A stretch of 64,000 nt of DNA from Tipula vernalis (lineage: Eukaryota > Arthropoda > Insecta > Diptera > Tipulidae): contig OY282559.1 of the NCBI GenBank assembly GCA_958295665.1, forward strand, positions 131,915,241 to 131,979,240. The letters are read 5' to 3'. The notes beneath the pieces were generated by a model. That model was not told where the DNA came from and did not search any database. It saw only the letters and a list, made by a program, of their open reading frames with translations. This document shows positions 36,820-48,849 of this stretch, piece after piece (within the stretch, counting starts at the first letter, position 1; each line of letters begins with the position of its first letter). The translations under genes and the position numbers were made by a program.

Positions 36820-38366
36820 CTACGGTTTCTTTTTTATAATGTTGACACCTAAAATATTTGGCCGCATTACAAATGAGCGATGGATTCTGTTTTTTTGTTT
36901 TCTTAAATTACTGGTTTTGAATTCCTCGGTGTAAACCAGCCTAAATTTAACGGCGTACGGCTCTTCACTGAATTGAAGTATTTTAACTTTGTTGAACGGC
37001 ACTTCTTTAAAGTTATAGATCATTTTTGAATACTCCTCGTAGTCTTTAAAATCCGATGGCTTAATTTGGATAATACAGAATGGTTTTATTAAATTTATGG
37101 TTTTTAAAATTCTTATGAGGCCTAAAGGCGACATAAACTCGTTTTTTCTAAATACTTTTTCTATTTGAGAATGTGCATTATCTACTTGCTGTATAGTGGA
37201 ATGACCAGCGATGGAATATTTCATCGTGATTTCAACGATGTCAGGATGACTATGTATAAACTTTAAAATAGCCGTTGCCATAAAGGAGATTTATTTTGTG
37301 GTACGCACAAATCGTTCCAGCTGACAAGTTTGGTAAACCCTGTGTCTTGGTAAACTTGCTCTAAAATTTTTACTATCTTAGACAAACGTTTTGTAAATGA
37401 AAGCATAATACTATTATGGTTTCTTTGTCCTGATCCATTTTTCTTTCACCACGCATATCTTCTTTAAGCCGTTGGTGTTCTTCAAAATCAGCTAAAGATT
37501 TCGGTGTGCATTCATTTCTTTTCTGGGCGACTAGATAGGCTTCACATTTACCACAGAGATCGAATTTTGGTTTGTGAAAATCCAGATTAAGCTCTCTGCA
37601 GAAGACATCACGATAATAACTAGGTTTAACTTGATTTTCTCCATCTTGGATACAATAACTTTTATATAATTCGTACATGCGCATAACATTTAAGCCAGCC
37701 TCGAGATATTTTTTAGATGTTTCGGTCCCACAATAATGGCGTTCCATTGTTGGAAAGGATTTGATATGATGTTTTATTCTGTTGGTTACTTGTTCCTTAA
37801 TTTTTCGGCTGTCAATTCTGGTTGCGTTTTCTTTACTCTGAATGATTCCAGTAGAAGCCTTTTTATTATGCACGTCATAAACAAGTTTTTGTGAAACATA
37901 CAATGTTCATAAGAAATAGGGTTTGCATGCGCGAATCATTTCTACCTTAATTTCCAAATAGTAACTGAACGCTTTTTCTCTTCGACTTGGGGTTGGTTGT
38001 GACGGACGTAAAATTTCACTTTCGCCTGTGTATTTTAAAATAAAGTCGTATTGCGGTAACGAAGTTTACAATTTTGACAGATTTTTTTGGTTTTAATTAT
38101 TATTTTTTGTATAAGTTTTCCCTTTGAATTAATTTATTCCTTTCCTCTTTGCCTTTCGATTGCTGCTGACGTACTTTACAATTTTCATAATTCCGTTTTC
38201 TTCTGCGTTTTCGACCTTCATCTTCATAGATTTGACTATCAGGTACTATAATTTCATTTTCGTCTAAAAATACAGGAACAATTTCTGTCGCTTTGGTTAT
38301 TGGTATATTCTGTAGGATTTCTTCATTAACTATTTCGATCATTCCGTCACTAGCACATTGACCCAT
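36820..38366 (-). pseudogene. DDE-type transposase of the unassigned family, copy 2 (internally deleted)
   Basis: Minus strand, same block order as copy 1 at 9727-11374 but strongly diverged. An acidic first exon (38366-38100) ends in RKRRRKRNYENCK. The frame 37903-37373 has HYCGTETSKKYLE, MRMYELY and DFHKPKFDLCGKC. The frame 37281-36820 has HSTIQQVDNAHSQIEK and DFKDYEEY. The first catalytic region reads FHLQNV where copy 1 has FDLENV, so Asp has become His, and the sequence after it is missing or scrambled. It cannot be active. The family is common in insect genomes to my recollection, but I cannot name it securely. Confidence 0.6.
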
Positions 38367-38399
38367 AACAACATATGTACTCTGAATCCATTATGCTAA

Positions 38400-39120
38400 G
38401 AGCAATTATATAAATAACATTAATGTTTCAAATTAATTAAGATATTATGTAGGAGTATATTATAGTAATTTTTATTGTCCTTCTTACACAACCTTATTCC
38501 ACAAGTTTTAAATAATAACTGATTCATTGCACATTAAAAATAAAGGGGAAACCCCTATTTCAAAACGTTTTTTTGATAAAAAAAAAGTTCTACTTGCAAA
38601 GACAGAAAATATTTTTGAACAGGTGTTCAAATAAAATTCCATTTTTTGGAAAAAGGTTATATTTGTGCAGTTAGAACTTTCTTGAATTAATTAATGTTCA
38701 TAATGAATTTAAATAGAACTTATCTACCCTGTTATCTCTGAAACTATAGCATAAATAAAAATTTGAGCAACGGTTTTGAATTATACTACTACGGAAAAGT
38801 CAAAATTGATATCAACCTAAAAAATTACAAAAATGTCACATAGAACCTTTCCATTCTTAGGTCGCGTACTGTCATAATTTAACATATTGTAATAAAAATA
38901 TATTAATCTCAATTTTAAAAATAATGAAAACACGTTTTGCTCATTATTTCTCTAATAACAAAATTTTAATCTTCTGTTCTAAACTAGCCAAATATATGTA
39001 TAAAGATATTCTGATTTCTACGTTCCATACGAAAACAGAGATCTTATCAAAAAATGTACTCCATATTTATTTATGTATTGGTATTTATATGTTGGTATTC
39101 ATCGTGTGAATGTTAACGAA
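38400..39120. other. AT-rich sequence, no gene
   Basis: Contains a small palindrome (AGGGGAAACCCCT near 38544) and homopolymers. The open frame 38924-39109 has no recognisable motif. Confidence 0.4.
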
Positions 39121-39179
39121 CATGTGGAAGTGGAAGTTTTACGACTAATATGCGCTAACCCCATATGACAAGTATCAGT

Positions 39180-39436
39180 CGCCTCTCGATAAGACTAGGC
39201 TTATCGAGGACAAATGTTTGGAGAATCGTTAGAAAAAAGAACCACACGTCGTAAGGGAGATTACTTTCCTGAGCCAATTTGCTATAAATGTATAAGCGAA
39301 AATGATCCACGATCAACTTATCGGAACTTACATGTTACCAAACAGGTTTGATCAACACGTATTTTTAGAATTTTTAGAAAACACGTTGCCTTTGCTCATG
39401 GAAAAAGTGACGTTGTTGAGGAGAAGGCGGATGCAA
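39180..39436 (+). pseudogene. mariner/IS630-type transposase with internal deletion
   Basis: A helix-turn-helix-like segment, SRLGLSRTNVWRIVRK (about 39186-39235), is followed within 100 bp by a catalytic-domain segment, DQLIGTYMLPNRFDQHVF and FLENTLPLL (39302-39410). In intact relatives these are separated by some 100 codons, so the middle is deleted. The block is cut off near 39436 by unrelated sequence that begins GGGTTTGCAAACCGG. Confidence 0.5.
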
Positions 39437-40100
39437 CTTGGGTTTGCAAACCGGTTAGAACCGTTTTTAAAAAACCATTTTTTTTAAATAAAATTCAAAA
39501 ACCGGAAAGTCGTTTTTTCTGGAAAAATAACCAGGTAATTTTTGCTTGTTGTTATGAGTGCCCCAAATACGAAAATTCTGTGATGAAACTGATTTTAAAT
39601 TTTGCTACAAAAATTGAAAATGCACTAAAGGAAAAAATCAAATCAAAACAATTCTATAAATTATCATCAACTTTTGATGTGTGAACAAGCTGCCTGAAGG
39701 GCCAGAAGATACCTGAATTTTTATAAATTGGATCTGAAATTTATAAATTTTGGCTTAATTCGCAAACACGGAACTTGTGATTTATATAAAACAATAGAAC
39801 TAATTGATCAACGACTTAACAAATTTGGAATGGTTTTGAAAAATCATATTGTATCCGCAACATGTGACGCAGATTCAGTAAATGTTAAATTTGGAAATGA
39901 ATCGGAAGCTGAAATTATTCTATATATGAACCACGGGTTTCTCTTTGCGTTACAGACATTTTATATAAAATAAATCAACCCGATTAGTGAAAGCAACAAT
40001 TGAAACTAATGGACTGGATGAATCTGATTGTGATATTCCATATGATGATGAATTCGGAAATGAAGAATATTATGACGTTTCATTTCATTCCATGCATTAA
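39437..40100 (+). pseudogene. hAT-like (ZBED-type) transposase fragment
   Basis: The left edge GGGTTTGCAAACCGGTTA resembles ends of some hAT elements. The frame 39728-39973 gives FGLIRKHGTCD, LIDQRLNKFG and VSATCDADSVNVKFG, followed by MNHGF. This parallels the hAT catalytic region (ELVDxRLxxFGL, D-x-ASVMVKFG, CLNHAIHLAV). A frameshift near 39955 leads to an acidic stretch ending near 40098. The zinc finger and C-terminal dimerisation domain are missing, and no right end was found. Confidence 0.45.
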
Positions 40101-40599
40101 TTGAGTTCGCAATATCGTATAATTTTTCAAACGTTCCCCTGTACGAAATACAATTTTACAGCAACCAAATTTTACAGCTTTTAGTTTTGGATTAATTTTA
40201 CACTCTAAAACTCGTTGGAATACGTTACTACTTATGATCAACAATTTTTAAAGCTCATTGCATAAAAAAAGCACTGTTTATATTTGTGTTGCTTTGTCAC
40301 CCGTACAAAATGCAGAGGAAGCTTTGGGATGAAAATACGCTACAATAATAACGACCGAAAACATAGTCTCGTTTATGTTGAATAAAATTGACTAGATAAA
40401 TACGGAAGTCAGCTAAAGTTTATTTAATTCAGTGTTGGAACGTGTAGTAATATTTATGTACGTGTAGTAATAGTATATTCCGAATTTTCCGGCCGGTCAC
40501 TTGCCGACGCATTGTATATAAAACAAATACAAACGTATGTATGTGTTATCAGAATACCTGTCTAATGGTACTCGATTAGTACCGTTAATTATTATTGAG

Positions 40600-41560
40600 G
40601 CTTGATTTTTTTTTTTTCCCAATAAAATCTCACTTTTATTACATAAACTTTTACTAAAATTAATTAAATTAATTAATTAAAAACACTAAAAAATGTAAAA
40701 AATAACCGCTTAACTACAATTTCGACGTTAAAACAACAACCAATATTATATATTTATCACAACACACTCACTAAATTTAAAATTAAATTAAATTAAAAAT
40801 AATTAAGTACACATGGCTAAAGTCAAATAAAACAAAATTAAATTAAATTATCGAAGAGGACAACGAAAACAAGTCTTTCCTTTTCGGACGTCAACGACCG
40901 ACCTCATTTGTTTGCAACATGGTGTGCTGAGAATAAAAGTACTCGAGACCCTGAAAAATAAAACCCGAAAACAAGATAATGGACAGCTTATCCAGCAGAA
41001 AATATCATTGAAGAACTTTGAGGTTTATGTTTGGGAGATAAGGTCACCGACTAGGTGATTAAAGGAGAATTGAACAATATAGTTGAGTGGGGAATAATCG
41101 AGCAGATAAAATACAGCGAGTAGTACGTGTTTAATACTTGCTCCAAAAATTCAATGACAGCGTCAGAATTTCTTGCTGTTGCCACCACAGCACTTTTTAA
41201 TATGTTTAGTAACTCCTTTTATCTTAGTTACAGAAATTGTTCCGTAAAGGTTAAAATGTCATGGCGTTACGATGAGGTCAAAAATACTGCAATCTGAAGT
41301 AAATACTTTGTAGTATTTGCTTTCTTGCTGGCACGTGTCAGAGAAGCAAGTACGGTGTAATAAACTTGAACCTGTTCGGCGGAAACAAAGTTATACCAGC
41401 ACCCTCTTTAATGGAGATTCCCGCATTGTACCTTTAGCACCTTCTTTGCAAATCACAAGATAATCATCATTCTATTCGCTATTTTGACGGCATATGAGAG
41501 TTAAACATAAAAATACTTAGGGATGATGTTGGAGGGGAGCGGGGAGGGAAGGGGGGGCGT
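40600..41560. other. possible LTR-retroelement scrap
   Basis: Plus-strand translation near 41040-41110, across stops, gives VIKGELNNIVEWGIIEQIKY, resembling the start of a Ty3/gypsy RT domain. Nothing else of such an element is convincing. The remainder is AT-rich with a short G-rich run near 41535. Confidence 0.25.
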
Positions 41561-44500
41561 GTATTAATCGAATCTTATAGATAAAATTTATTGATTTACG
41601 TTACAAAACAGCAATGGTCCGAAATAACCGGTTAATAATTATAATAATTAATTAACAAACTATTACATCGTTCGTGTCATTATCGTTACACACACCAATA
41701 AAATGCAATTAGGTGCAAACAATCCAGTAATTTACAAAATACATGCTATAAATTTATTCAAATAAAATTTACATAAAATATTGAAAAAATAATCGCTTAA
41801 TTTAAAATGTAAAACACAATAATAGTGAATTAATTATGTATTTCCGTTTTTCTGGATCAATGAATATGGTTTTATGGTTTAATTGTTGATAACAATTTGA
41901 TTTATGTATGTGTATTATTAAGCGACTTGATATGAGTCCAAAAAAAATTGGTTTTCAGTCCTCGTTTAGAGCAACAACAAACCAAAAATCCATTATGCTC
42001 ACAGCAATTAGTTTGGATAATATCTAAATCCGTATATCGATATAATGTTATCAGTATTCGATTTAATTTCACGAATACCAAAAATTAAGCTATCGAAAAT
42101 CCATATGTATTATCCGTACGTACTCAGTTTTTTTTTTTTTTTTTGCTCAAATACATAAGATGAACATGAAAATTCATCTCACATATCTGAAATTTATCAT
42201 GTAATAAAAATAAAAAAAATAAAAAATAAAATAAATGTTCGAATCAAATAGAGGAGAAAAAAAAACACAAACAAATCTAAAATACAAGACATGAATATTT
42301 TTCCAATTTTCCCATCCTCCGATTCATCCCGCACCTCTCCATCATATCTATAAAAATTCAAATGTGGAATTTGTTTTTTTGTTTTTGCTGATTTTCGCCA
42401 TACCAGAGTGTAGTGAAACAAATATAATAATATTTTCTCGATGTTTATGATAATCGTAATAAAAGATTTTGCCAAAAACCAAATATACACTATAGGACCA
42501 AAGAAAAATCAGAATTATTTGTTGTTGTAATCTTGACCAATATAATTAGAAAACCTTCAAAATTTAATAAAACATTTTTTAATTTTATTTAATATTGAAG
42601 GAGCAAACAAAATTCTAATTTGCGCAAAACTTTTGCGTAACTTAATTTACTCGGCTAAATGTTATACGTATATATATACACACAGTGAGATGGAAACAAG
42701 GACGGAAAAAAGAAATGAGAACAAAAGTTTTTGTGTTTTGTTTTGCTTTGCTTTAACTTCCACACCAAAAATTTATGAACTTTCATGGTTTTTCCCTGGA
42801 AAATTTAATTCTTGAGTTTATTAATTTGGTTAGTGGAAGATTTGTTTTTTTTTTTGTAATCTAATTTAATTTTATACAGAGTATTTGTTTAATATGGTCA
42901 AAATTTGATTAGAAGTGGATTTTAGCGCTTTTGGTCGTTTTATGCTGTTTAATAGGTATCAATATAATAAATTTGTTTATTCTATTAAAAACTTTTGTTA
43001 TGATTTCGGCATCAATTCCGGCAAATATTAAACATTTAAAGAAATCATGAACAAAATTTTACCTATATAGGACAAACAAAATAATATTTAAAATTGATAG
43101 TTCTAAAAGTCGACTTACTAAAAATCTCAAGATTTTTGTTTTTTAGATCTAAAAAAGATTCCCCTGCTATAAGCTGACACAACATGAAAAATAACCATTT
43201 TTCTAGCCTTTCGAACATTAAATTTTGCTTATCCATATTCATTAAAATTAATACAAACAGAAGATAATGTTAAAAAATATCTTAGACGTTCATCCTAATT
43301 AAAAAAAAACATTAAGAAAATAGACAACAAATAATAATAAAAAAGTTAATTAAAAATGTTTTCGTTTTTGCTTTTTTAAATTAGACGAGAACGATAAACA
43401 TAAATAAAATTCACAAAATTTGAATAAAAAATTTATTTTTTTTGTTTTTTTTGTTTTCGTTCGTCGGAAAATAGAAAATACTGAGACTATAATTAATTTT
43501 CCAAAAAATTATCATATTAAAAGCATAAACTTCAAAGTGTTTTTTTTTTTTTTTTTTTTTTTTGGTTGTCTATTCTAGTTGTTTGTTTGTTTATTTATTT
43601 ATTTTTATTTTTCATAGCAAATAATAAAAAATTATTTCGAGCTTATAAATTATAAATTTAAAGCTTTTATACATTGTATGTATGTACATACTCGGCGTAC
43701 TGTATAGTTTGGCGCCAATGTGTATATTACTTGATATCATAATACTATAGGTAACAGCTGGTTTATTGTTGTAAATAATTTACAAGTTTATATTATTGTT
43801 TATAGGTTTAATTATGTCAAATTGTATACACAATGTATGTACGAGCTTTTTATTTATATTTTAATGAAACACGCGAGCTAATACAAATTATTACAGTTTT
43901 GTTGTTTTGTTTAGGTTTACATACACATATGTTGTTTATAAATTAACAGTTGGATTTGATTTAATTATGTTTGATAGTAATAAATTATGTATAAGTTATT
44001 TATTGAGTGAGATATTTGAATCGTAGGTGGGTATAGACAACTTATGCTTAATGTTAAGTTTTAACCGTCTTGTAACCGTATTTGCGTTTAATTAAGATCG
44101 ATTAATCCCTGAATATCGATCGACGCAATATCCTAAATCTGAATTCTCACCAGATGCTAATTTTTTTCATTTCAATCGTTAATTTATCTAGAATTCACGT
44201 ACTATGTAAAAATATCGCAGAATAACAAATCGTTCAAAATTTTGTTAAACAAGCCTTTCCACTTAAAATTGAAAACGCATTTAAAACGGATATGAAAAAC
44301 GAGCTTTTCCATTTAAAATTAATTAATTTTTAATTTTCGTTATTTTCAGCTTTTATGCTTATATATTATTTAAGAAGTAACGAATAATATATGAAAGATC
44401 TTTTTGCAATTCTAAGTAATTCGTTGTGTTTGTCAAATCTATTAAAATTAAAAACGATTGTGATTTTCGCGATTTACTAAAAAAATTATTAAACCAAAAA

Positions 44501-45400
44501 TTAACGTAAGGTTGTGTTAACCGAAATATAATTTTAACTATAGACAATTTGTAGAGCTTAATGAGTTTTTTAACTTAAGATAAGCTAAAAATTATGATAT
44601 TTTAAATTATCTTAAGTATAATTTTCGATAGTTCGATTTCATATTCTACCATTTTTCTAAACACTTAACAAACCATTAGTAAAACTACCTTGATTTTAAC
44701 AACAACAATTCCAAATTAGACGAAATTTACTAGATTGATTTCTGCTACGGTTTATCCAGAACCTCAGCGACATGGAATTTGAACTATATGTTTATAAAAG
44801 ATTTCACTTAACAATAGAAAATAAGAAAAAACAAATTCCACAATGTTATAAATTTGATTTTATTAATCTTGTGAAGTCTCTTTGAGATTTTTTCTACGAC
44901 TGCCTTGTCGCATAAAAATGCAGTTTGCTATAATATACAAATAATTTTTATTGAATTTTAAACATAAAATTAGCGTACACAGAAATAGAACTGTGTGAAT
45001 GTCGTAAAGAAAAGAAATTGTAAGAGAATTTATCTGTATTATTATGATTCGCTAGCACATAACGCACAGCACATTCTGTATATACTATATATAGAATGTA
45101 AATTGTGGTATAATTAGTCCAGTCGCCGCGGCCTGATGAAAAGATTGATTTTTTCATAATCATAAGCTCATCAGTTCGAAACTGGATTCAATTCTCTTAC
45201 AATCTTCGGAACGTATTAAAATCATATAAATTGAAAAAAAAAAAAATTTTTGTTTAACACTATTTACCTACTTAAGCTTAATTCAGCAATAAAGATAATT
45301 TTACTATAGATTTTACACAGCACCGTAATTTTAGTACTTTCTTTACAATTATCATTAAACGAAATTGACAAGTTAAAATAATATAGAATTTTGTCTACAA
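41561..45400. other. AT-rich sequence, no gene
   Basis: Long homopolymers (T-runs near 42127 and 43541-43563), tetranucleotide-like TTTG/TTTA runs near 43576-43605, and a near-palindrome around 45072-45100. No recognisable gene or element. Confidence 0.5.
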
Positions 45401-45408
45401 AATTATAT

Positions 45409-45434
45409 TCACGTCGATTATACAACTCGCCGGA
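45409..45434 (+). repeat. 26-bp direct repeat, first copy (possible Harbinger end)
   Basis: Identical to 45664-45689, 255 bp away. The segment includes CGTCGATTATACAACTCGCC. A diverged inverted copy lies at 48324-48349, with 21 of 26 positions matching by eye, so this sequence may be a terminal or subterminal repeat of the PIF/Harbinger element that follows. Confidence 0.7.
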
Positions 45435-45663
45435 TTGATCTCGGAGAGAGTTTTATTTGGATTTGACGTTTGACATTTTATTGAATCCGTCGAATGAAAA
45501 GTGAACGAATGACGGTAATGCAGTGCGAAAAATTGGTATTACTGAATTCGCGGGTGAAACGCACTCCATACAAAATCTGTCATTTTTAATACACATCAAA
45601 TTTAATGCAGATTTCAAGCTGTACAGTCGTGCTACTTTTTTTTTTTTTTGTAATGGAGAATAA

Positions 45664-45689
45664 TCACGTCGATTATACAACTCGCCGGA
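45664..45689 (+). repeat. 26-bp repeat, second copy (candidate left terminal repeat)
   Basis: Perfect copy of 45409-45434, placed just upstream of the first Myb-like gene. Together with the inverted match at 48324-48349 it would bound an element of about 2.7 kb. Confidence 0.55.
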
Positions 45690-45779
45690 CGTACTGGGGC
45701 GGGAGTTGTTATTCTAAATACGCGAAAAATTTACTGCGAATTTAGGAGTTGTGGTGGTTGTGTTTTCGGTACATTATTT

Positions 45780-46560
45780 ATTTAACCTGGAGAACAATAA
45801 AATGTAAGTCGAAAGTTTATGTACTCGTAAATACAAAAAAAAAATATGTTTTACATTTTTTAAACAAAAAATTTTAACAGTATTTAAATTTTTATTTTCA
45901 GGTTTGGAGTGATTATTAATCATCACTGAGGAAAAAGCTTGTCCACAATAAGCGAGAACTCAAAGGCACAGGTGGCGGTAGTAACACGCAGGTTATATTC
46001 ACTCCATTAGACGAGGAAGTGATACAACTAGTTTGCCTTAGCAAAGCTGTAGATGGTCTTAGGGCCGCGAATAAATTCGGGGTTCCCCGTAAGCGGACTA
46101 TTCACGATTCTAATAGCCATAACAGTTTACCAAACGAAAATGTTTACCAACCATTGAGGAATTTGTTTTATCCCCAACCCCGACAATAGAGACTGATTTA
46201 GAAATGGAAGTTTTACACGAAAGACAACCCGAAGTACCGCAAACCAAAGGACCGAAACAAATAAAACTGTTGGAAAAACAAATCGAAATCCAGCAAAAGT
46301 TGTACAAAAATATAGAAAAATTTAGCGAAACCCAAAACTTACTAACAGCGGAGCTTAATGCAAATCAAAAAAGGATAGCTAGAGCGGTCGAAAAGCTTGG
46401 CAATAGCCTAAAAAAACCAACGATATATTGCAAGCGCAATTAGACGAGGCATAATAAAAAAATAGAGCAGTTGGCTCTCGACAAAAATAAAACGAAGGAG
46501 AAAATATTACAAATCGAGTTAAAAAAAACTTGAATTGACCACTGAATTGTGAAGCACCCA
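45780..46560 (+). pseudogene. PIF/Harbinger Myb-like accessory gene, copy A, DNA-binding exon missing
   Basis: A first-exon end AACAATAAAAT|GTAAGT (about 45787-45800) is followed after about 105 bp by an acceptor TTTTCAG and an exon starting VWSD near 45902. This matches the third exon of copy B at 48660 (SLRKKL..NKREL..TGGGSN, then LDEEVIQLVCLS). The middle exon present in copy B, which carries the N-terminal Myb/SANT-type region, is absent. An early stop interrupts the exon (VWSDY*). Downstream, 46204-46443 encodes a Gln/Glu/Lys-rich, coiled-coil-like C-terminus. Such proteins normally work with the Harbinger transposase to bind element ends. Confidence 0.6.
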
Positions 46561-46976
46561 AACGGTCAAGACTGAAGGATGACTTGAAAATCTGGAACTT
46601 GAAGACTGAATTTTTATATAGATTATTTTTTATTACATAGGTTTAAGTTGAATTTCTGTTTTATAAGTGCCAATAATTAGAATTAAGATTTGGAATTGTG
46701 ATAATTGCCAGGAAGTATAATTTAGTTGAATTTTGTGATACTAATATGTATATGAATTACAAAGGTTAATAAAAAAATTATCCATTTATCTTAAAAAACA
46801 AAGTTGATGATTTTATTTTATTTCTTCAAAATTTAACAGCACTTGGTCGCGGAATTCATTTGCCTCTGTGGAGTATGTTTGGTCTTCTTGGTTTACTTCA
46901 TTGCTACAATCGTTGCGTAATCCTCATAATCATCGGGCATTGTTTGTTGGTCGCAATCATCGACATTTAAATGTAT

Positions 46977-48095
46977 TCATATGTTGTGTAGAGCAGCTGC
47001 TACATTAATTATTTTTATTGCTTTCTCTGGAGTATAATGTAGATGCCGGGCTAAACCGAGAAGGCATCGACACCAATTCTTCCAAACGCCGATGGTTCGC
47101 TCGACAATGTTACGAGCAGAACTGTGCGCCTTATTAAAGCGGCTTTTAGAAGTGTTTACTCCCGCACTTCGATATGGCGTAATAAGCCATGGTAATAAGG
47201 AGTATCCAGCGTCAGCTTAAAAAAAATTAACTTTTAACATAAAAACCACTTTGTAAGTTCAAAATACATCTTCACCGAGTACTCGTTGATTTCTATCCCC
47301 ATTATTGTATATTGTTTTAAAATATACTGCGGCATCCCCGTTTCCCTAAACCAACGAATCATGACTCGCCCCAGGGTAAGTGGCGTCAACACAACGGATC
47401 CGTAATTTATGAGCACAAATCTTAAAAAGAAATAAATATTAAAATAGAAACAATTTATTGTAAATAGAGCATGTTGTAATTAATTGTTACTTACTACCAT
47501 GGCATTTATACTGTAAAATCCTTTACGGTTGTAGAAGAGATGAATATTTTCACCAGTCGGCTTTGCTATTTTTATGTGTGTACCATCTACACACATTACT
47601 ATTCCAGGAATTTTGCTCTTTCCATAAAAATACATCCTTACCTTGATTTTTCATCCTCACCCATTTTCAACGTTATCCATTTATTGCACAAAACATCCTC
47701 TAAAATGTCTAACACTTCAGACATCACGACCGAAACCGTTGACTGTGCCATGCCAACAAAGCAATCTTGCCCAACACCATTTTGATGAAAAACCTGAGAG
47801 TAGCGGCAAGTTTCAACTCTGGCGTAATTGATGATGATTTAACCACCTGGGGTAATTTTGTTTTTAATTCTTTTAAAACATATTTAAAGGCTGGTTTATT
47901 TAATCTGAAATTTTTTTTAAATCTGGAAAAAAATTAACATTATATTACAACATTCATAAATTCAGAAATAATATTTCTCACTGGACATCAGACAACTGAA
48001 ATATATCTTGGCAGGTATTCCGTAAAGCTTTTCTTGTTTCTTTTCTTTGGAGCGCTGCTTCATCATTAAAATCTAAATAGATACCTATGCTATCT
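46977..48095 (-). pseudogene. PIF/Harbinger DDE transposase
   Basis: Minus strand, in several frames. The middle reads KIPGIVMCVDGTHIKI, with the first catalytic Asp, and NRKGFYSINAMVV near 47510-47610. Then comes an RCVDATYPG...HDS-like segment near 47390, ADAGYSLLPWLITPY (second Asp) near 47200, and NIVERTIGVWKNW (catalytic Glu) near 47100. It ends VAAALHNI and a TGA at 46979. Frameshifts and stops interrupt it. An acidic tail may continue after the TGA. It converges with the Myb-like gene A, as usual for Harbinger elements. Confidence 0.75.
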
Positions 48096-48323
48096 ATTAT
48101 AGTCACTATTTTAAAAAATGAAATTGAATTATTTTCTTTTAATACAAAAGAAAATGAAAATCAGCATAAAAAACACAATTCAATTGAAAGTCAAAATTTT
48201 GACAATACTGTTGAAATTGCAGATTCACGGCGGATCGGTAATACAGTTTCCGGCGGATTCTGTAATGCAAATAATTGTAAATGTGAATCAAGTATGCTTC
48301 GAATGAACTCACGCCGCAGTAAA

Positions 48324-48349
48324 TTCGCCGAGTTTTATAATCGGCATGA
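48324..48349 (-). repeat. candidate right terminal repeat of the Harbinger element
   Basis: Inverted relative of the 26-bp repeats at 45409 and 45664, with about five mismatches. It overlaps the start codon of Myb-like gene B, so it might instead be a conserved leader rather than a true terminal repeat. Confidence 0.4.
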
Positions 48350-48837
48350 ATAATAAAACGTAAGTTGTGAATTTTAAATAACAAACAAATTTTTTAAACC
48401 AAATTAAATTAATTATTTATAGGAAACGTACCACCAACAGAGCTCAATTTGAGAAGATGGTGGAAATGATGAAGCAGCACCCTGATATAGCGAAAAACTT
48501 AACCAAATTAGATGTTGATGTGACCCAAGGATTTTGGCAAACATTAACGGACGAGTTGAATACAATAGGGCCACCAATTAAGGAAACTGCCGAGTGGAGA
48601 AAGGTTAGAGGATTTAGTTATATGTATTAAGTGTAAATATTTATGTTTTTATTTATTTGATTTCAGGTTTGGAGTGATCATAAATCTTCCTTAAGGAAAA
48701 AACTAGCTTTTAATAAGCGAGAGCTAAGGGCTACTGGTGGCGGTACTAACAAACAAATTGCGTTTTTCCGTTTGGAGGAGGAAGTTATACAACTTGTTTG
48801 TTTAAGCGATAGTGTCGATGGATTGACAAATGCTAAT
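48346..48837 (+). pseudogene. PIF/Harbinger Myb-like accessory gene, copy B, truncated
   Basis: Three exons: a short first exon, ATGAATAATAAAAC|GTAAGT; a second (about 48422-48603) giving NRAQFEKMVEMMKQHPDIAK and GFWQTLTDELN; and a third from about 48667 giving VWSDHKSSLRKKL, GGGTN and LEEEVIQLVCLS. Splice sites fit (TTTATAG, ATTTCAG acceptors). Relative to copy A, similarity ends near 48837, so the C-terminal coiled-coil part is lost where other repeat sequence begins. No transposase of its own remains on its right side. Confidence 0.65.
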
Positions 48838-48849
48838 TTTTATTGATTT

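Noticed and set aside
36302..38655. ATAGAACCTTTTT and a similar inverted sequence as terminal repeats of transposase copy 2
   Set aside because: Only about 13 bp with a mismatch in very AT-rich DNA, present twice on one side, and with no TSD. Too weak to report as ends.
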